A stretch of 41,961 nt of DNA from Actinomycetes bacterium (GTDB lineage Bacteria; Actinomycetota; Actinomycetes; Jiangellales; Jiangellaceae). Location: assembly GCA_021793295.1 (NCBI GenBank), contig JAJYTA010000016.1, positions 1 to 41,961 on the forward strand, read 5' to 3'. The notes under the pieces were generated by a model. It was not told the origin of the DNA, did not search any database, and worked only from the letters and a program-made list of their open reading frames with translations. The position numbers and the translations under genes were made by a program. Positions within the stretch are counted from its first letter, which is position 1; each line of letters begins with the position of its first letter. Below, in pieces: positions 6,423-15,501 of this stretch.

Positions 6423-8939
6423 TCAGCCGGTTTCGGTTCCGGCCGCACCACCCCAGGCGCCGCCGCCGTCACCACCATCGTCGTCCCCGTCGTCACGGCC
6501 GGACTCGGATCCGTTCTCGTTTCCGCGGTCGTTTCCGCGGTCCGTGCCCCCGTCGCCGCCGCCTTCACCCCATTGGTCTCCGGTCTCGTCGCCGCCGGAG
6601 TCATCGCCGCCGGAGTCGTCCCCGCCGGACTCATCGCTCCCGGAGTCATCGCCGCCGGAGTCGTCCCCGCCGGACTCATCGCTCCCGGAGTCGTCCCCGC
6701 CGGACTCATCGCCGCCAGAGTCATCGCCGCCGGAGTCGTCCCCGCCAGACTCGTCCCCGCCGGACTCGTCCCCGTCATCGGGCTCCGTCGGCTCGTCCGT
6801 GGGGGTCGGCGTGGACGTCGGCGACGGGTTCACGGCTTCACCGACCTCGGCGGGCTCGGGGAACTCGAGAACGTCCGTGCCCTCCAGCGCCCCGGCCATG
6901 AAGGCCGTCCACGTGCGAGCGGGGTACCCACCACCGCTGAACGTGCTCATGCCGCCAACGCCGTCGAGCGAGACGGTCCCGCCCTTCTCACCATCGCCTC
7001 TGAAGTACACCACCGACGTCGCCAACTGAGGCGTGTAGCCGGAGTACCAGGCGGTGAGGTCTTCATGGGTTCCGGTCTTGCCTGCCGACGGCCGCCCGAG
7101 TGCTTGCGCGGCCTCACCGCTGCCGTTCTCGACGACTCTGGTCAGTGCGTAGGTCGTATCGGCCACCACGCTGGGATCGAAGACCGCTTGCGGCGACTGG
7201 TCCATCTCGTAGCGGACGTTGCCCCCGGGCTCGGTGACCGACTTGACGGTGTACCAGTCTGCGTGCCGTCCACCCGCGGCCAGGGTCGCGTAGGCCTCGG
7301 CCATCTCGACCGCAGGGGTCGGCGCGATGCCGATCGAGACTCGAGGGTTGTCCCTGAGATTGTCGCCGTCGCTTTCCGGTGGCGGCATCGGCAGGCCGGC
7401 GGCCTCCATCGCATCGACGACCTTGTCGGCGCCGATGGTCATGGTGAGGTCGACGTAGGCGGTGTTGATGGAGCTCTCCGTGGCCCTGATGAGGTCGACG
7501 GGCTCGCCGTAGTCCTTGTCGTTCTGGTTGTGGACCGGGGGGCCCAGACTCGGGTCGTCGAGCGTGTCGCCTGAGAACCGGCTCTCCAGCGAGATGCCTT
7601 CCTCCAGCGCTGCCACCAGGGCGAACGGTTTGACGTTGGAGCCGCCCTGCACGGCGCCGTCGACGGCGTCGTTGAACTGTTGCTTGACGTAATCGGGCCC
7701 GCCGTACAGCGCCCGGACGGCCCCGTCCCCAGGCTCGACGGCGGCGAGCGCCACTCGCACGTCCTCGGCGTTCTCAGTCGGGCGCTCGTTCTTGATGGCT
7801 TGCAGCGCCGCTCGCTGCGCCTTGCGATCGAACGTCGTGACGATTCGCAGGCCACCGGTGTCCAGGTCGTTCTCGGTGAATCCGTTGTCGAGGAGCTCGT
7901 CGCGGACCATCTTCAGCAGGTAGCCGTTGGGCCCGCCGTAGCGGTTGGTCGATTTCTCCGGCTGAACCGGCGGCGGCTTGACCTTGTTCGCCTCGGCCTC
8001 GTCGAGCGCGTCGATCGACACCATGCCGTCGACCACGTACCTGACCCGCTCGGCGAAGCGCTGTTCGTTCTCCGCCCCGAGGGTGGGGTCATAGCGGTGT
8101 GGAGACCGCAGGATCGAGGCCAGGCCCACGCATTCGGACAGGTTGAGTTCCGAGACCGGCTTGCCGAAGTACGACTTCGACGCGGTCTGGATGCCGTAAA
8201 GACCGCGGCCGAACCAGATGGTGTTCAGATACGACGCGAGGATGTCGTCCTTGTCGAGCTGCCGGTCGATCTTGACCGCGATGAACAGCTCCTTGACCTT
8301 GCGCGTCGCCGTCTGATCGTGCGTGAGGTAGTAGTTCTTGACGTACTGCTGGGTGATCGTCGAACCACCGCCGGCGGCGGTCGACCCGGAGTTGCGGATG
8401 TATCCCACACCGGCGCGCATGATGCCTACCGGGTCGAAGCCGCTGTTCTCGTAGAAGCTGCGGTCCTCGGCGGCGACGACGGCGTCCTGGCATGTCTGCG
8501 GGATGGCGGAGATGTCCACGCTCTCGCGGTTCTCCGCGCTGAACCGTCCCAACTCGGTCTTGCCGTCGTTCCAGTAGACGATGGTGGACTCCGACCGCGC
8601 GAAGTCGTTCGCCTCGGGGATGTCGGTCATGGCGTAGGCGATACCGATTCCGGCGACGACAGCGAGGACCATGCCGAGGAAGTACAGGCCGAACGCCTTC
8701 AGCGAGACGAACTTCCGCCAGCCGCGCTTGCGCCGCTTGGCGCCGTTGGGCCCCTGGCTGCCGGCGGCATACCGGCGACCGGACCGGCCTCCGGTCGACG
8801 CGGCAGCGCCGGCCTTGGTGCGCGACGACGACTGTCGTCCGGCCGCGCGGCCACCACGATCGCCACCCGCGCGGCGACGCCCTTGATTGGTCACAGAACT
8901 CTCGGTCGGGTCGGGGACATCGGTTCGGTCAGCGTGCAC
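6423..8939 (-). CDS. Bifunctional class A penicillin-binding protein (PBP1)
   Basis: Polymerises lipid II and cross-links peptidoglycan outside the membrane. The 838-residue protein has a basic cytoplasmic tail, one membrane segment around 83-103, a GT51 domain with catalytic Glu in AAEDRSFYENSGFD (E158) and GGGSTITQQYVKNYYL, and a transpeptidase with SNVKPF (active Ser about 434), SIN (about 489) and KTGT (about 621). It ends in a roughly 110-residue acidic tail of Gly-Asp-Ser/Glu repeats. GTG 8939 is the longest start; GTG 8894 is a credible alternative since residues 1-15 are not family-like and neither start has a strong ribosome site. It heads the operon with two mannosyltransferase-like genes and is divergent from padR, as ponA1 is in Mycobacterium. 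Confidence 0.93.
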   Translation of the reverse strand: MHADRTDVPDPTESSVTNQGRRRAGGDRGGRAAGRQSSSRTKAGAAASTGGRSGRRYAAGSQGPNGAKRRKRGWRKFVSLKAFGLYFLGMVLAVVAGIGIAYAMTDIPEANDFARSESTIVYWNDGKTELGRFSAENRESVDISAIPQTCQDAVVAAEDRSFYENSGFDPVGIMRAGVGYIRNSGSTAAGGGSTITQQYVKNYYLTHDQTATRKVKELFIAVKIDRQLDKDDILASYLNTIWFGRGLYGIQTASKSYFGKPVSELNLSECVGLASILRSPHRYDPTLGAENEQRFAERVRYVVDGMVSIDALDEAEANKVKPPPVQPEKSTNRYGGPNGYLLKMVRDELLDNGFTENDLDTGGLRIVTTFDRKAQRAALQAIKNERPTENAEDVRVALAAVEPGDGAVRALYGGPDYVKQQFNDAVDGAVQGGSNVKPFALVAALEEGISLESRFSGDTLDDPSLGPPVHNQNDKDYGEPVDLIRATESSINTAYVDLTMTIGADKVVDAMEAAGLPMPPPESDGDNLRDNPRVSIGIAPTPAVEMAEAYATLAAGGRHADWYTVKSVTEPGGNVRYEMDQSPQAVFDPSVVADTTYALTRVVENGSGEAAQALGRPSAGKTGTHEDLTAWYSGYTPQLATSVVYFRGDGEKGGTVSLDGVGGMSTFSGGGYPARTWTAFMAGALEGTDVLEFPEPAEVGEAVNPSPTSTPTPTDEPTEPDDGDESGGDESGGDDSGGDDSGGDESGGDDSGSDESGGDDSGGDDSGSDESGGDDSGGDDSGGDETGDQWGEGGGDGGTDRGNDRGNENGSESGRDDGDDDGGDGGGAWGGAAGTETG
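6582..6780 (-). repeat. In-frame 15-bp tandem repeats coding the acidic tail of PBP1
   Basis: About thirteen imperfect 15-base units, each coding five residues such as GGDDS or GGDES, alternate without breaking the frame. Such repeats can change copy number by slippage. The coded segment is outside the membrane and highly acidic and flexible. Confidence 0.85.
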
Positions 8940-9110
8940 GCACCGAGCGCGCCTGACAGACGCAGAGCCTACGACGCTCTCACGTGCGGCAGTTTCGATC
9001 CTGCTCCCACAGTGCGTGCTTCAAACCTCCGACACGATACGCCCACCTCATCGTGGAAGCCCAAGCTTCCGGCGCGAACGTCTGTCACTCTGTCGACGGT
9101 GACTATCTGC

Positions 9111-9135
9111 CCGATGTATCATTCCGATACATCGG
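9111..9135. promoter_or_regulatory. Perfect palindrome before padR, likely PadR operator over a -10 box
   Basis: CCGATGTATC (9111-9120) and GATACATCGG (9126-9135) are exact inverted copies around ATTCC. The inner ATGT and ACAT ends resemble the half-sites bound by PadR repressors. A TATCAT -10 box (9117-9122) lies inside, with a weak TCGACG -35 at 9093-9098. Binding would shut off padR-ino1 and, at 150-200 bases, might also touch the divergent PBP promoter. Confidence 0.7.
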
Positions 9136-9185
9136 ATCGAGAGGTTTCCGTCAAGTATTCCGCCGGGTACCGAGGAGTGTGCTGC

Positions 9186-9842
9186 GTGGGTCGACGTGCT
9201 GAGGCGCTGGAGCTGGCCGTGCTGGGCCTGCTTCACGACGCCCCGATGCACGGCTACGAGCTGCGTAAGCGGGTCAACTCGTTGCTCGGATGGGGGCGAG
9301 CGTTCTCCTACGGCACGTTGTATCCGGCGCTGAAGGAGATGGTCCGGCGGAACTATTTGGCCGAGGACGCGCCTGCCGATGCGACTGCTACGCAGCCAGC
9401 ACGCAGTGGCCGTCGCGGCAAGATCGTGTACAAGCTCACGCCCGAGGGCAAGGAACGGTTCGCCGACCTGATGGCTCAGACCGGGCCCTCGGCATGGGAC
9501 GACGAGCGCTTCGGCGTCCACTTCGCCTTCTTCGGGCGGGCGGACGCCGAGACTCGGATGCGGATCTTGCTCGGTCGGCGCAACCGGCTCCAAGAACGCC
9601 TCGACCAGTTCCGGTCGTCGCTCTCACGCACCAGAGAACGGCTGGACGCCTACACCCTCGAGCTCCAACGACACGGGCTCGAGTCGGTGGAACGCGAGGT
9701 CAAATGGCTTGACGACCTCATCAGTGCCGAGCAGGCATCGATCGGCACCACGACCGCACAGGCGCGCGCGACGAAGCCGCGCGCCACCGCCGGCGAGCCG
9801 CCGGCAGACCCCACTGAAAACGAAGGAGAGAACGGCCGATGA
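9186..9842 (+). CDS. PadR-family transcriptional regulator
   Basis: The 218-residue product has an N-terminal winged helix: [24 protein letters not shown] followed by [22 protein letters not shown] and [17 protein letters not shown], all hallmark PadR blocks. Residues 105-180 form a long helical Vir_C-type dimerisation arm with [16 protein letters not shown], followed by a short low-complexity end. GTG 9186 is chosen because GAGGA ends nine bases upstream; a GTG at 9177 would sit on top of that site. Its stop overlaps the ino1 start (ATGA), so the genes are translationally coupled. Linked padR-ino1 genes are known from Mycobacterium (Rv0047c-Rv0046c). The perfect palindrome upstream suggests autoregulation; the signal is unknown. 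Confidence 0.9.
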   Translation: MGRRAEALELAVLGLLHDAPMHGYELRKRVNSLLGWGRAFSYGTLYPALKEMVRRNYLAEDAPADATATQPARSGRRGKIVYKLTPEGKERFADLMAQTGPSAWDDERFGVHFAFFGRADAETRMRILLGRRNRLQERLDQFRSSLSRTRERLDAYTLELQRHGLESVEREVKWLDDLISAEQASIGTTTAQARATKPRATAGEPPADPTENEGENGR

Positions 9843-10918
9843 GCTCGGTTCGTGTAGGCATCGTCGGCGTGGGTAACTGCGCCGCGTCACTAGTGCAAGG
9901 CGTCCACTACTACAAGGACGCCGACCCGGCGACGAAGGTCCCTGGGCTGATGCACGTGCAGTTCGGCGATTACCACGTCGGCGACGTCGAGTTCGTCGCC
10001 GCGTTCGACGTCGACGCCAAGAAGGTGGGTCAGGATCTCTCCGCCGCCATCGCCGCGAGCGAGAACAACACCATCAAGATCTGCGACGTGCCGCCCACCG
10101 GGGTGACCGTCCAGCGCGGTCACACACTCGACGGCTTGGGCAAGTACTACCGCGAGACGATCACCGAGGACGACAGCGAGCCGGTCGACGTGGTCGCGGC
10201 ACTCAAGGCCGCCCAGGTCGACGTGCTCGTGTGCTACCTGCCGGTCGGCTCCGAGCAAGCCGCCAAGTTCTACGCCCAGTGCGCGATCGATGCCGGCGTG
10301 GCGTTCGTGAACGCGCTGCCGGTGTTCATCGCCGGCACCAAGGAGTGGGCGGACAAGTTCACCGCCGCCGGCGTGCCGATCGTCGGTGACGACATCAAGT
10401 CGCAGATCGGTGCCACCATCACGCACCGCGTGCTGGCGCGCCTGTTCGAGGACCGCGGGGTCACGGTCGACCGCACGTACCAGCTCAACGTCGGCGGCAA
10501 CATGGACTTCAAGAACATGCTCGAGCGCGACCGGCTCGAGTCGAAGAAGGTCTCGAAGACCCAGTCGGTGACGTCGCAGCTCGAAAACGGTCTGGATGAT
10601 CGCAACGTCCACATCGGCCCGTCGGACTACGTGGCTTGGCTCGACGACCGTAAGTGGGCGTTCATCCGCCTCGAGGGCCGGAACTTCGGCGATGCCCCGG
10701 TGAGCCTGGAGTACAAGCTCGAGGTCTGGGACTCCCCGAACTCCGCGGGAATCATCATCGACGCCATCCGGGCGGCGAAGATCGCCAAGGACCGTGGCAT
10801 CGGCGGCCCGATCCTGTCGGCGTCGTCGTACTTCATGAAGTCGCCGCCCGAGCAGTACTCCGACGATGTGTGCCGGGCGAAGGTGGAACAGTTCATCGCT
10901 GGAGAGATCGAGCGCTGA
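9839..10918 (+). CDS. ino1: Inositol-3-phosphate synthase (myo-inositol-1-phosphate synthase)
   Basis: Converts glucose 6-phosphate to inositol phosphate with NAD+, the first step to phosphatidylinositol, lipoglycans and mycothiol. The 359-residue product starts [19 protein letters not shown] (Rossmann NAD site), then [59 protein letters not shown], and [27 protein letters not shown] with the catalytic lysines. Length and motifs match the short actinobacterial form. It is the last gene of the padR transcript. The last 18 bases, coding GEIER and the stop, are also the start of a 94-bp tandem repeat, so the 3' end has been duplicated downstream. Confidence 0.96.
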   Translation: MSSVRVGIVGVGNCAASLVQGVHYYKDADPATKVPGLMHVQFGDYHVGDVEFVAAFDVDAKKVGQDLSAAIAASENNTIKICDVPPTGVTVQRGHTLDGLGKYYRETITEDDSEPVDVVAALKAAQVDVLVCYLPVGSEQAAKFYAQCAIDAGVAFVNALPVFIAGTKEWADKFTAAGVPIVGDDIKSQIGATITHRVLARLFEDRGVTVDRTYQLNVGGNMDFKNMLERDRLESKKVSKTQSVTSQLENGLDDRNVHIGPSDYVAWLDDRKWAFIRLEGRNFGDAPVSLEYKLEVWDSPNSAGIIIDAIRAAKIAKDRGIGGPILSASSYFMKSPPEQYSDDVCRAKVEQFIAGEIER

Positions 10919-11109
10919 GCGAGCGGAGGTAGCGGCGTCGCGGAGCAGCCGCTGCCGGAGCCGAGCGAAGCCGAGATCTCGACCCAGCGAGCCTGGAGAG
11001 ATCGAGCGCTGAGCGAGCGGAGGTAGCGGCGTCGCGGAGCAGCCGCTGCCGGAGCCGAGCGAAGCCGAGATCTCGACCCAGCGAGCCTGGAGAGATCGAG
11101 CGCTGAGCG
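10901..11109. repeat. 94-bp tandem repeat, two full copies plus a partial third
   Basis: Copies begin at 10901, 10995 and 11089; the spacing is exactly 94 bases and the copies match without visible difference until the third ends at about 11109. The unit starts GGAGAGATCGAGCGCTGAG, so copy one holds the last codons and stop of ino1. The rest is GC-rich with short inverted segments such as GAGATCTC and AGCGAAGC, similar to extragenic palindromic repeats. Confidence 0.95.
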
Positions 11110-11118
11110 CGTAGCCCA

Positions 11119-11190
11119 CCTCGTGTTCTGGAGGGTTGTCCACGCTTCGAGGCGTGTCGAGAGGTGGATGACCCTCCAGAAGTGACGAGG
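11119..11190 (+). terminator. Long interrupted stem-loop after ino1
   Basis: Three paired blocks nest: CCTCGT with ACGAGG, TTCTGGAGGGT with ACCCTCCAGAA, and TCCAC with GTGGA, around a 20-base loop at 11144-11163. There is no T-run, as usual in actinobacterial terminators. It could also stabilise the ino1 transcript. Confidence 0.6.
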
Positions 11191-11213
11191 GCGGGCACGC
11201 GTGCGACCCGCCC
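11189..11213 (+). terminator. Second GC-rich hairpin following the long stem-loop
   Basis: GGGCGGG (11189-11195) pairs exactly with CCCGCCC (11207-11213) across an 11-base loop. It follows directly on the larger stem-loop, so the two may act as a tandem terminator for padR-ino1. Confidence 0.5.
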
Positions 11214-11601
11214 GGTATCCACCATTTGGACAGCATCGGGTGCCCGAACGTCTACTCCTGGCTGGCGCATGTGCACCGTTTCGTCCGCTCTGAGCTGTTC
11301 AGACCTCCCGAGGCAGGCATTCTGGCGATCGTGATCATCGATCGCGCCGCCCAGTTGCCCGCCCGCGACCCTCGTCGTGCAGGCGGATTTGGAGGCCTCG
11401 TCTACCATTTCCGTCATGCTCGGATGGCTGGGGTGGCGAGATTCGGTGTTCCATCCATCGGTCGCCTATTGACAGAACGCACCTGGGAAGCAAGCGTCGT
11501 CTAGCGGCGCATGTGCGGCCCGGTGCACAACTGCGGCCACGAGGAGCCTGTGTCGCTCACCCGAGAGCGGCCACGGGGGACGACAGAGGAAGGATGCATC
11601 G
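11214..11601. other. Intergenic stretch before the conservon, no convincing gene
   Basis: The only plus-strand open frame (11226-11504) has no ribosome site and no family-like segment. A TTGACA hexamer is at 11469-11474, but no good -10 box lies 16-19 bases after it. The conservon promoter is probably here. AGAGGAAGG (11585-11593) is the ribosome site of cvnA. Confidence 0.5.
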
Positions 11602-14600
11602 ATGACGCGGACCGCGCGAGGACGCCGTGGCAACGACGGCGCCACGAAGCGGGCGCGCGCGAACGAGCGCCCCACCGACAAGCCCAGCCGGATGAAGGGG
11701 GTTTCGTCGGGACGGGAACGCTCCAAGTCGGCGTGGCATTCGTTCCTGCACGACCGAAGCGTGCGATCGCGGGTCGCGGCCCTTGTCTTGGTGCCCTTGC
11801 TGGGCACCCTTGTTTTGGGCACGCTGTTCTTCCGGGGCGCCTTGGACGACGCATCGTCGGCGTCTCGGGTGGAGAGCCTGGCCGAAGTCGGCTTGTCCGC
11901 CGTCGACGCCCTGAGCGCGGTTCAGAACGAGCGGGACGTCACCGGCCTGTTCGAGGGTGGGGGCACCGGCGCCGGCGCGGTCAGCGACGCCCGGGCGGCT
12001 ACCGACGAAGCCCTCGCCGATCTCAAGGAGCAGCTCGACGAGCGCCGCGACGACGACCTCGGCTCGTCGTTCGAGGGCGCCATCATTGCCTTCGATCGCG
12101 AGACCGAGCGCCTCGAGGGGTACCGTTCGCAGCGCGACGCGCAGAACCCGCCGTTCGACCAGGGCGGCACCAACGGCTACCACCGTTTCGCCGAGGCGCT
12201 GCAGCGCATCATCACCGCGTCCGGATCGGTGGCGGACGACCCGCTGCTCACCCGCCGCATCAATTCGCTGGCCGACATCGCCCAGGCCGTGGAGTCCGCG
12301 TCGATGGAGCGCGGCATCGTCGCGTTCTTCATCGAACCGGGCGAGCAGCCCACCCCCGCCAACCGCGACCAGGCCACCATCCTCCAAGGCGAGCAGGACT
12401 TGCTGCTCACGGGCCGGTTCATCAGCGGCTTCGGCTTCACCGACCAGGCCCGCATCTACTCCAACCAGATCTTCGTCGGCAACCGTGAGATCGCCACCGC
12501 GCGTAGCGACATCAGCAACGGGGTGGCGGCGCGCACGACCAAGGAAGAGTGGTATTCGGCGGCGACGAACCGCATCGACAGCCTGCGCGACATCGAGCAG
12601 GAGACCGCTGAGCGCGTTCTGACGCGTGCATCGTCCGAGACCGACAGTGCTCGCCTCACTGCGGGCCTCAGCGCACTCGCAGTGCTGCTGGTTCTCGGGT
12701 TGACGGTCTACCTGACCATCGTCGTGGCGAGGTCGATCATCGGCCCGCTGCGACGGCTGCGGGCCTCGGCGCTCGAGACCGCTCAGACGCACCTCCCGGC
12801 GCTGGTCGATCGCGTACAGCGCGACGGCCCGGCGGCCGCCCGCGACACCGAGCAGGCCGTGCGCGCCGAGGGCCGCGACGAGATCGGGCAGGTGGCCACG
12901 GCGTTCAACGACGTGCACTCCACCGCGGTCACCGTCGCGGCCGAGCAGGCCCTGCTGCGGCAGAACCTCGACACCATCGTGGTCAACCTGTCCCGCCGTA
13001 CACAGTCGCTGGTCGACCGGCAGCTCGGTGAGATCGAAGGTCTCGAACAGCGCGAGCGTGATCCCGACCAGCTGAGCACCCTGTTCCGGATCGACCACAT
13101 GGCCACCCGCGTCCGGCGGCACGCCGAGAGTCTGCTGGTTCTCGCCGGGGTCGAAGAGATGCGCAAGCACAGCGGCGCGGCCGGCGTCCTCGATGTCGTG
13201 CGTACCGCGGTCGGCGAGGTCGAGCAGTACCCGCGGGTGAAGTTCGGCGTCATGCCCACCGACCTGGTCGCAGCCGGTGCCGTGGACGACATCGCGCACT
13301 TGCTGGCCGAGCTCATCGACAACGCGACCGAGTTCTCCGCGCCGGCGACGCCGGTGCGGGTGACCAGCCAGCCGCTGCTCGGTGGCGGGCTGCGTCTGCA
13401 GGTCACCGACTCCGGGCTGGGGATCCCGGAGGCCCAGCTCGCCGAGCTCAACGAGCGGTTGCGCAACGCCGGAGACATCGACGTCGCGGCTTCTCGCACC
13501 CTGGGTCTCTACGTGGTGGCTCGCCTGGCGGCCAAGCACGGCGTCCAGGTACGACTGGAGGCCGTACCCGAGGGCGGTACCGCCGCTCAGGTCGACCTCC
13601 CGGCTCACTTGATCTTGTCGCCGTTGGACACGAACGAAGGCCTCGCGCCGGTGACCGCGGAAACCGAGGTCGACGACGCACCTTCGGCGGTCTCGACCGA
13701 TCACGGATTCGGCTCCCTGGATGGCGTCAATGGCGAAACGCCTGCGGTCTCGCCGCTGACGGCCACCGGACTGCCCCGTCGGGCGGCGCACGAGCGGCAG
13801 GACACCGACACGAGTTTCCCGGCCTACGACTCCGGTCAGCCCGGCGAAGGGGACCGGCCGACCTGGCCCGCGGTTCACCCGACGTCACCGGACTCCGCGC
13901 CTACGGGCCCACAGCCGGTGAACGCACGCAGCGACCAGCCACTCGCATCACCCAGCGAGTCCGTCCGGTCGATCTACGACGACGCTCCCGACCAGGCCAG
14001 CGAGCCCGCTCCCGCCGACCAGTCGACGTGGCGCTCGCCTGCGGCCTCACACCAGTCCGGCGACAACGGGCTGGCCGGTTCGGGCACCCGCCCGGAGGCC
14101 ACCCGTCCGCCGGCGGAACCAGCCGCTCGGCCGTCGTTGCGCGCGCCCGAGCCTGAGCTCCCCGAAAGCGACTCGCCGATCTTCGACTCGGTCGCGTCGG
14201 CGTGGTTCAGCAAGTCCACGACGGCACGCGACTGGTCGAGCCCGGCTGATGAAGGCTGGCGCAAGGCCGCTGAAGCCCTGCGCTCCGCCGAGGAGGCCGC
14301 GAGCGCTCGCCGCAGCCAGCGCGACACCGAGCCGATTCCGGACGCCACCCGCCCACCGGCCGCTCCCAGTCGACCCGAGGCGCCGCCGCGCGCTCCGGAG
14401 CCTGTCGCCGAGCAGTCGCAGCCGACCATCAACGCTTCCGGGTTGCCGGTGCGTCGCCGTGGCGCGTCGCTCGTGCCTGGTTCCATCGGCGCTCAGCCCG
14501 AGGCCGAGCAGCCCAAACGTCCGGCCGCGCAGTCCAAGGACGCTGAGACGGTCGCCTCCACGCTGTCGAGCCTGCAGCGAGGCGTCGGCCGCGGCCGTGA

Positions 14601-14658
14601 AGAGACCGGTGGCTGGGTTCCCAAGCGACCTGGCGACCCCGAGAGGAGCAATAAGTGA
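11602..14658 (+). CDS. cvnA: Conservon sensor histidine kinase-like protein CvnA
   Basis: Membrane sensor that heads a conservon and recruits the CvnB-CvnC-CvnD module. The 1018-residue protein has a basic N-terminus, a membrane helix near 57-78, a 270-residue extracellular nitrate/nitrite-type helical sensor domain, a second helix near 353-378, a HAMP-like linker, a helical region with FRIDHMATRVRRHAESLLVL (possible phosphoacceptor His near 499), and an HATPase domain with ELIDNATEFSAP (about 569) and DSGLGIP (about 603). From about 670 the tail is Pro/Ala/Ser-rich and disordered. ATG 11602 has AGAGGAAGG nine bases upstream. The stop overlaps the cvnB GTG. As in other conservons there is no response regulator next to it; ligand unknown. 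Confidence 0.9.
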   Translation: MTRTARGRRGNDGATKRARANERPTDKPSRMKGVSSGRERSKSAWHSFLHDRSVRSRVAALVLVPLLGTLVLGTLFFRGALDDASSASRVESLAEVGLSAVDALSAVQNERDVTGLFEGGGTGAGAVSDARAATDEALADLKEQLDERRDDDLGSSFEGAIIAFDRETERLEGYRSQRDAQNPPFDQGGTNGYHRFAEALQRIITASGSVADDPLLTRRINSLADIAQAVESASMERGIVAFFIEPGEQPTPANRDQATILQGEQDLLLTGRFISGFGFTDQARIYSNQIFVGNREIATARSDISNGVAARTTKEEWYSAATNRIDSLRDIEQETAERVLTRASSETDSARLTAGLSALAVLLVLGLTVYLTIVVARSIIGPLRRLRASALETAQTHLPALVDRVQRDGPAAARDTEQAVRAEGRDEIGQVATAFNDVHSTAVTVAAEQALLRQNLDTIVVNLSRRTQSLVDRQLGEIEGLEQRERDPDQLSTLFRIDHMATRVRRHAESLLVLAGVEEMRKHSGAAGVLDVVRTAVGEVEQYPRVKFGVMPTDLVAAGAVDDIAHLLAELIDNATEFSAPATPVRVTSQPLLGGGLRLQVTDSGLGIPEAQLAELNERLRNAGDIDVAASRTLGLYVVARLAAKHGVQVRLEAVPEGGTAAQVDLPAHLILSPLDTNEGLAPVTAETEVDDAPSAVSTDHGFGSLDGVNGETPAVSPLTATGLPRRAAHERQDTDTSFPAYDSGQPGEGDRPTWPAVHPTSPDSAPTGPQPVNARSDQPLASPSESVRSIYDDAPDQASEPAPADQSTWRSPAASHQSGDNGLAGSGTRPEATRPPAEPAARPSLRAPEPELPESDSPIFDSVASAWFSKSTTARDWSSPADEGWRKAAEALRSAEEAASARRSQRDTEPIPDATRPPAAPSRPEAPPRAPEPVAEQSQPTINASGLPVRRRGASLVPGSIGAQPEAEQPKRPAAQSKDAETVASTLSSLQRGVGRGREETGGWVPKRPGDPERSNK

Positions 14659-15050
14659 CCAACGCGTCCCATGACGAGCTCGGTTGGCTGTTGGACCGGT
14701 TCGTCGATCGCACGACCGGCGCGGCGCACGCCGTTGTCGTGTCAGCCGATGGTCTGCACCTGGCCGGGTCCACCGGCATGCCCCGCGAGCGTGGTGAGCA
14801 GCTCGCGGCCGTGGTCTCCGGGTTGGCGAGCTTGACCGTGGGGGCTTCGCTGATTCTCGGCGCTGGCGAGGTCCAGCAGACGTTGGTCGAGATGGCGAAC
14901 GGCTTCCTGCTGGTCATGGCCGTCGGCGACGGTGCGCACCTGGCGGTTCTGGCGGCAGCCGACGCCGATCTCGGCCAGGTCGGATACGAGATGGCGCTGC
15001 TCGTCGAGCGTGTCGGCGCAGCGCTGAACCCGGCCAGCCGCGTGGGGTGA
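14655..15050 (+). CDS. cvnB: Roadblock/LC7-domain protein CvnB
   Basis: A 131-residue single-domain roadblock/LC7 protein. LGWLLDRFVDRTTGAAHAVVVSADGLHLA, then ERGEQLAAVVSGLASLTVGAS and FLLVMAVGDGAHLAVLAAADADLGQVGYEMALLVERVG, give the alternating helix-sheet pattern of the fold. In conservons it binds the small GTPase CvnD, like MglB with MglA. The GTG start overlaps the cvnA stop and has GAGAGGAGC in front, so translation is coupled. No membrane segment, cytoplasmic. Confidence 0.93.
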   Translation: MTNASHDELGWLLDRFVDRTTGAAHAVVVSADGLHLAGSTGMPRERGEQLAAVVSGLASLTVGASLILGAGEVQQTLVEMANGFLLVMAVGDGAHLAVLAAADADLGQVGYEMALLVERVGAALNPASRVG

Positions 15051-15138
15051 TCGTGCCGTGCGCAGAGGCCGGATGTGGTGGGATCGGATCGAGACGACCG
15101 ACGATCTGACGATCCCTTCAGGGAGCTGGAGGTAAACG

Positions 15139-15501
15139 ATGGCTACACCCGACGGGCGGCGCGTGCGACCGTATCTCGCGACGCGCGGACGGACACGTCC
15201 GGTTCAGGACATCGCCATCGAGGCGCTCGTGTCGACAACCAGCACCGGCCGGAGCGCCGGGGCCGACCCGGAACCCGAGCGCGAGCGGATTCTGCGCCTG
15301 TGCCATTCTCCCCGTTCGGTCGCCGAGGTGGCGGCCATCGTGTCGATGCCTCTCGGAGTGGCCCGTGTGCTTGTTGCCGATCTCGAGACCGAGGGTCTTG
15401 TGCGGGTCGCTGACCCACACGCGGCCTACGCCGGTTCCTCTGAACCGGCCCGAAACCTCAGCGTGCTGGAAAGGGTGAGGGATGGGCTTCGTCGACTCTG
15501 A
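15139..15501 (+). CDS. cvnC: DUF742 protein CvnC
   Basis: A 120-residue DUF742 protein. RRVRPYLATRGRTRP, then ERERILRLCHSPRSVAEVAAIVSMPLGVARVLVADLETEGLV, is the family's winged-helix-like core. DUF742 proteins always lie between the roadblock and GTPase genes of conservons and belong to the membrane-bound signalling complex; their own activity is not settled. ATG 15139 has GGAGGT seven bases upstream. The last 20 bases overlap cvnD. The 88 bases after cvnB show no terminator, so one transcript is likely. Confidence 0.93.
   Translation: MATPDGRRVRPYLATRGRTRPVQDIAIEALVSTTSTGRSAGADPEPERERILRLCHSPRSVAEVAAIVSMPLGVARVLVADLETEGLVRVADPHAAYAGSSEPARNLSVLERVRDGLRRL

Noticed and set aside
10901-11109. 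CRISPR array or direct-repeat array
   Set aside because: The 94-bp copies are contiguous with no unique spacers.
11226-11504. 92-codon frame between ino1 hairpins and cvnA
   Set aside because: No ribosome site, no recognisable segment, begins beside terminator-like hairpins.
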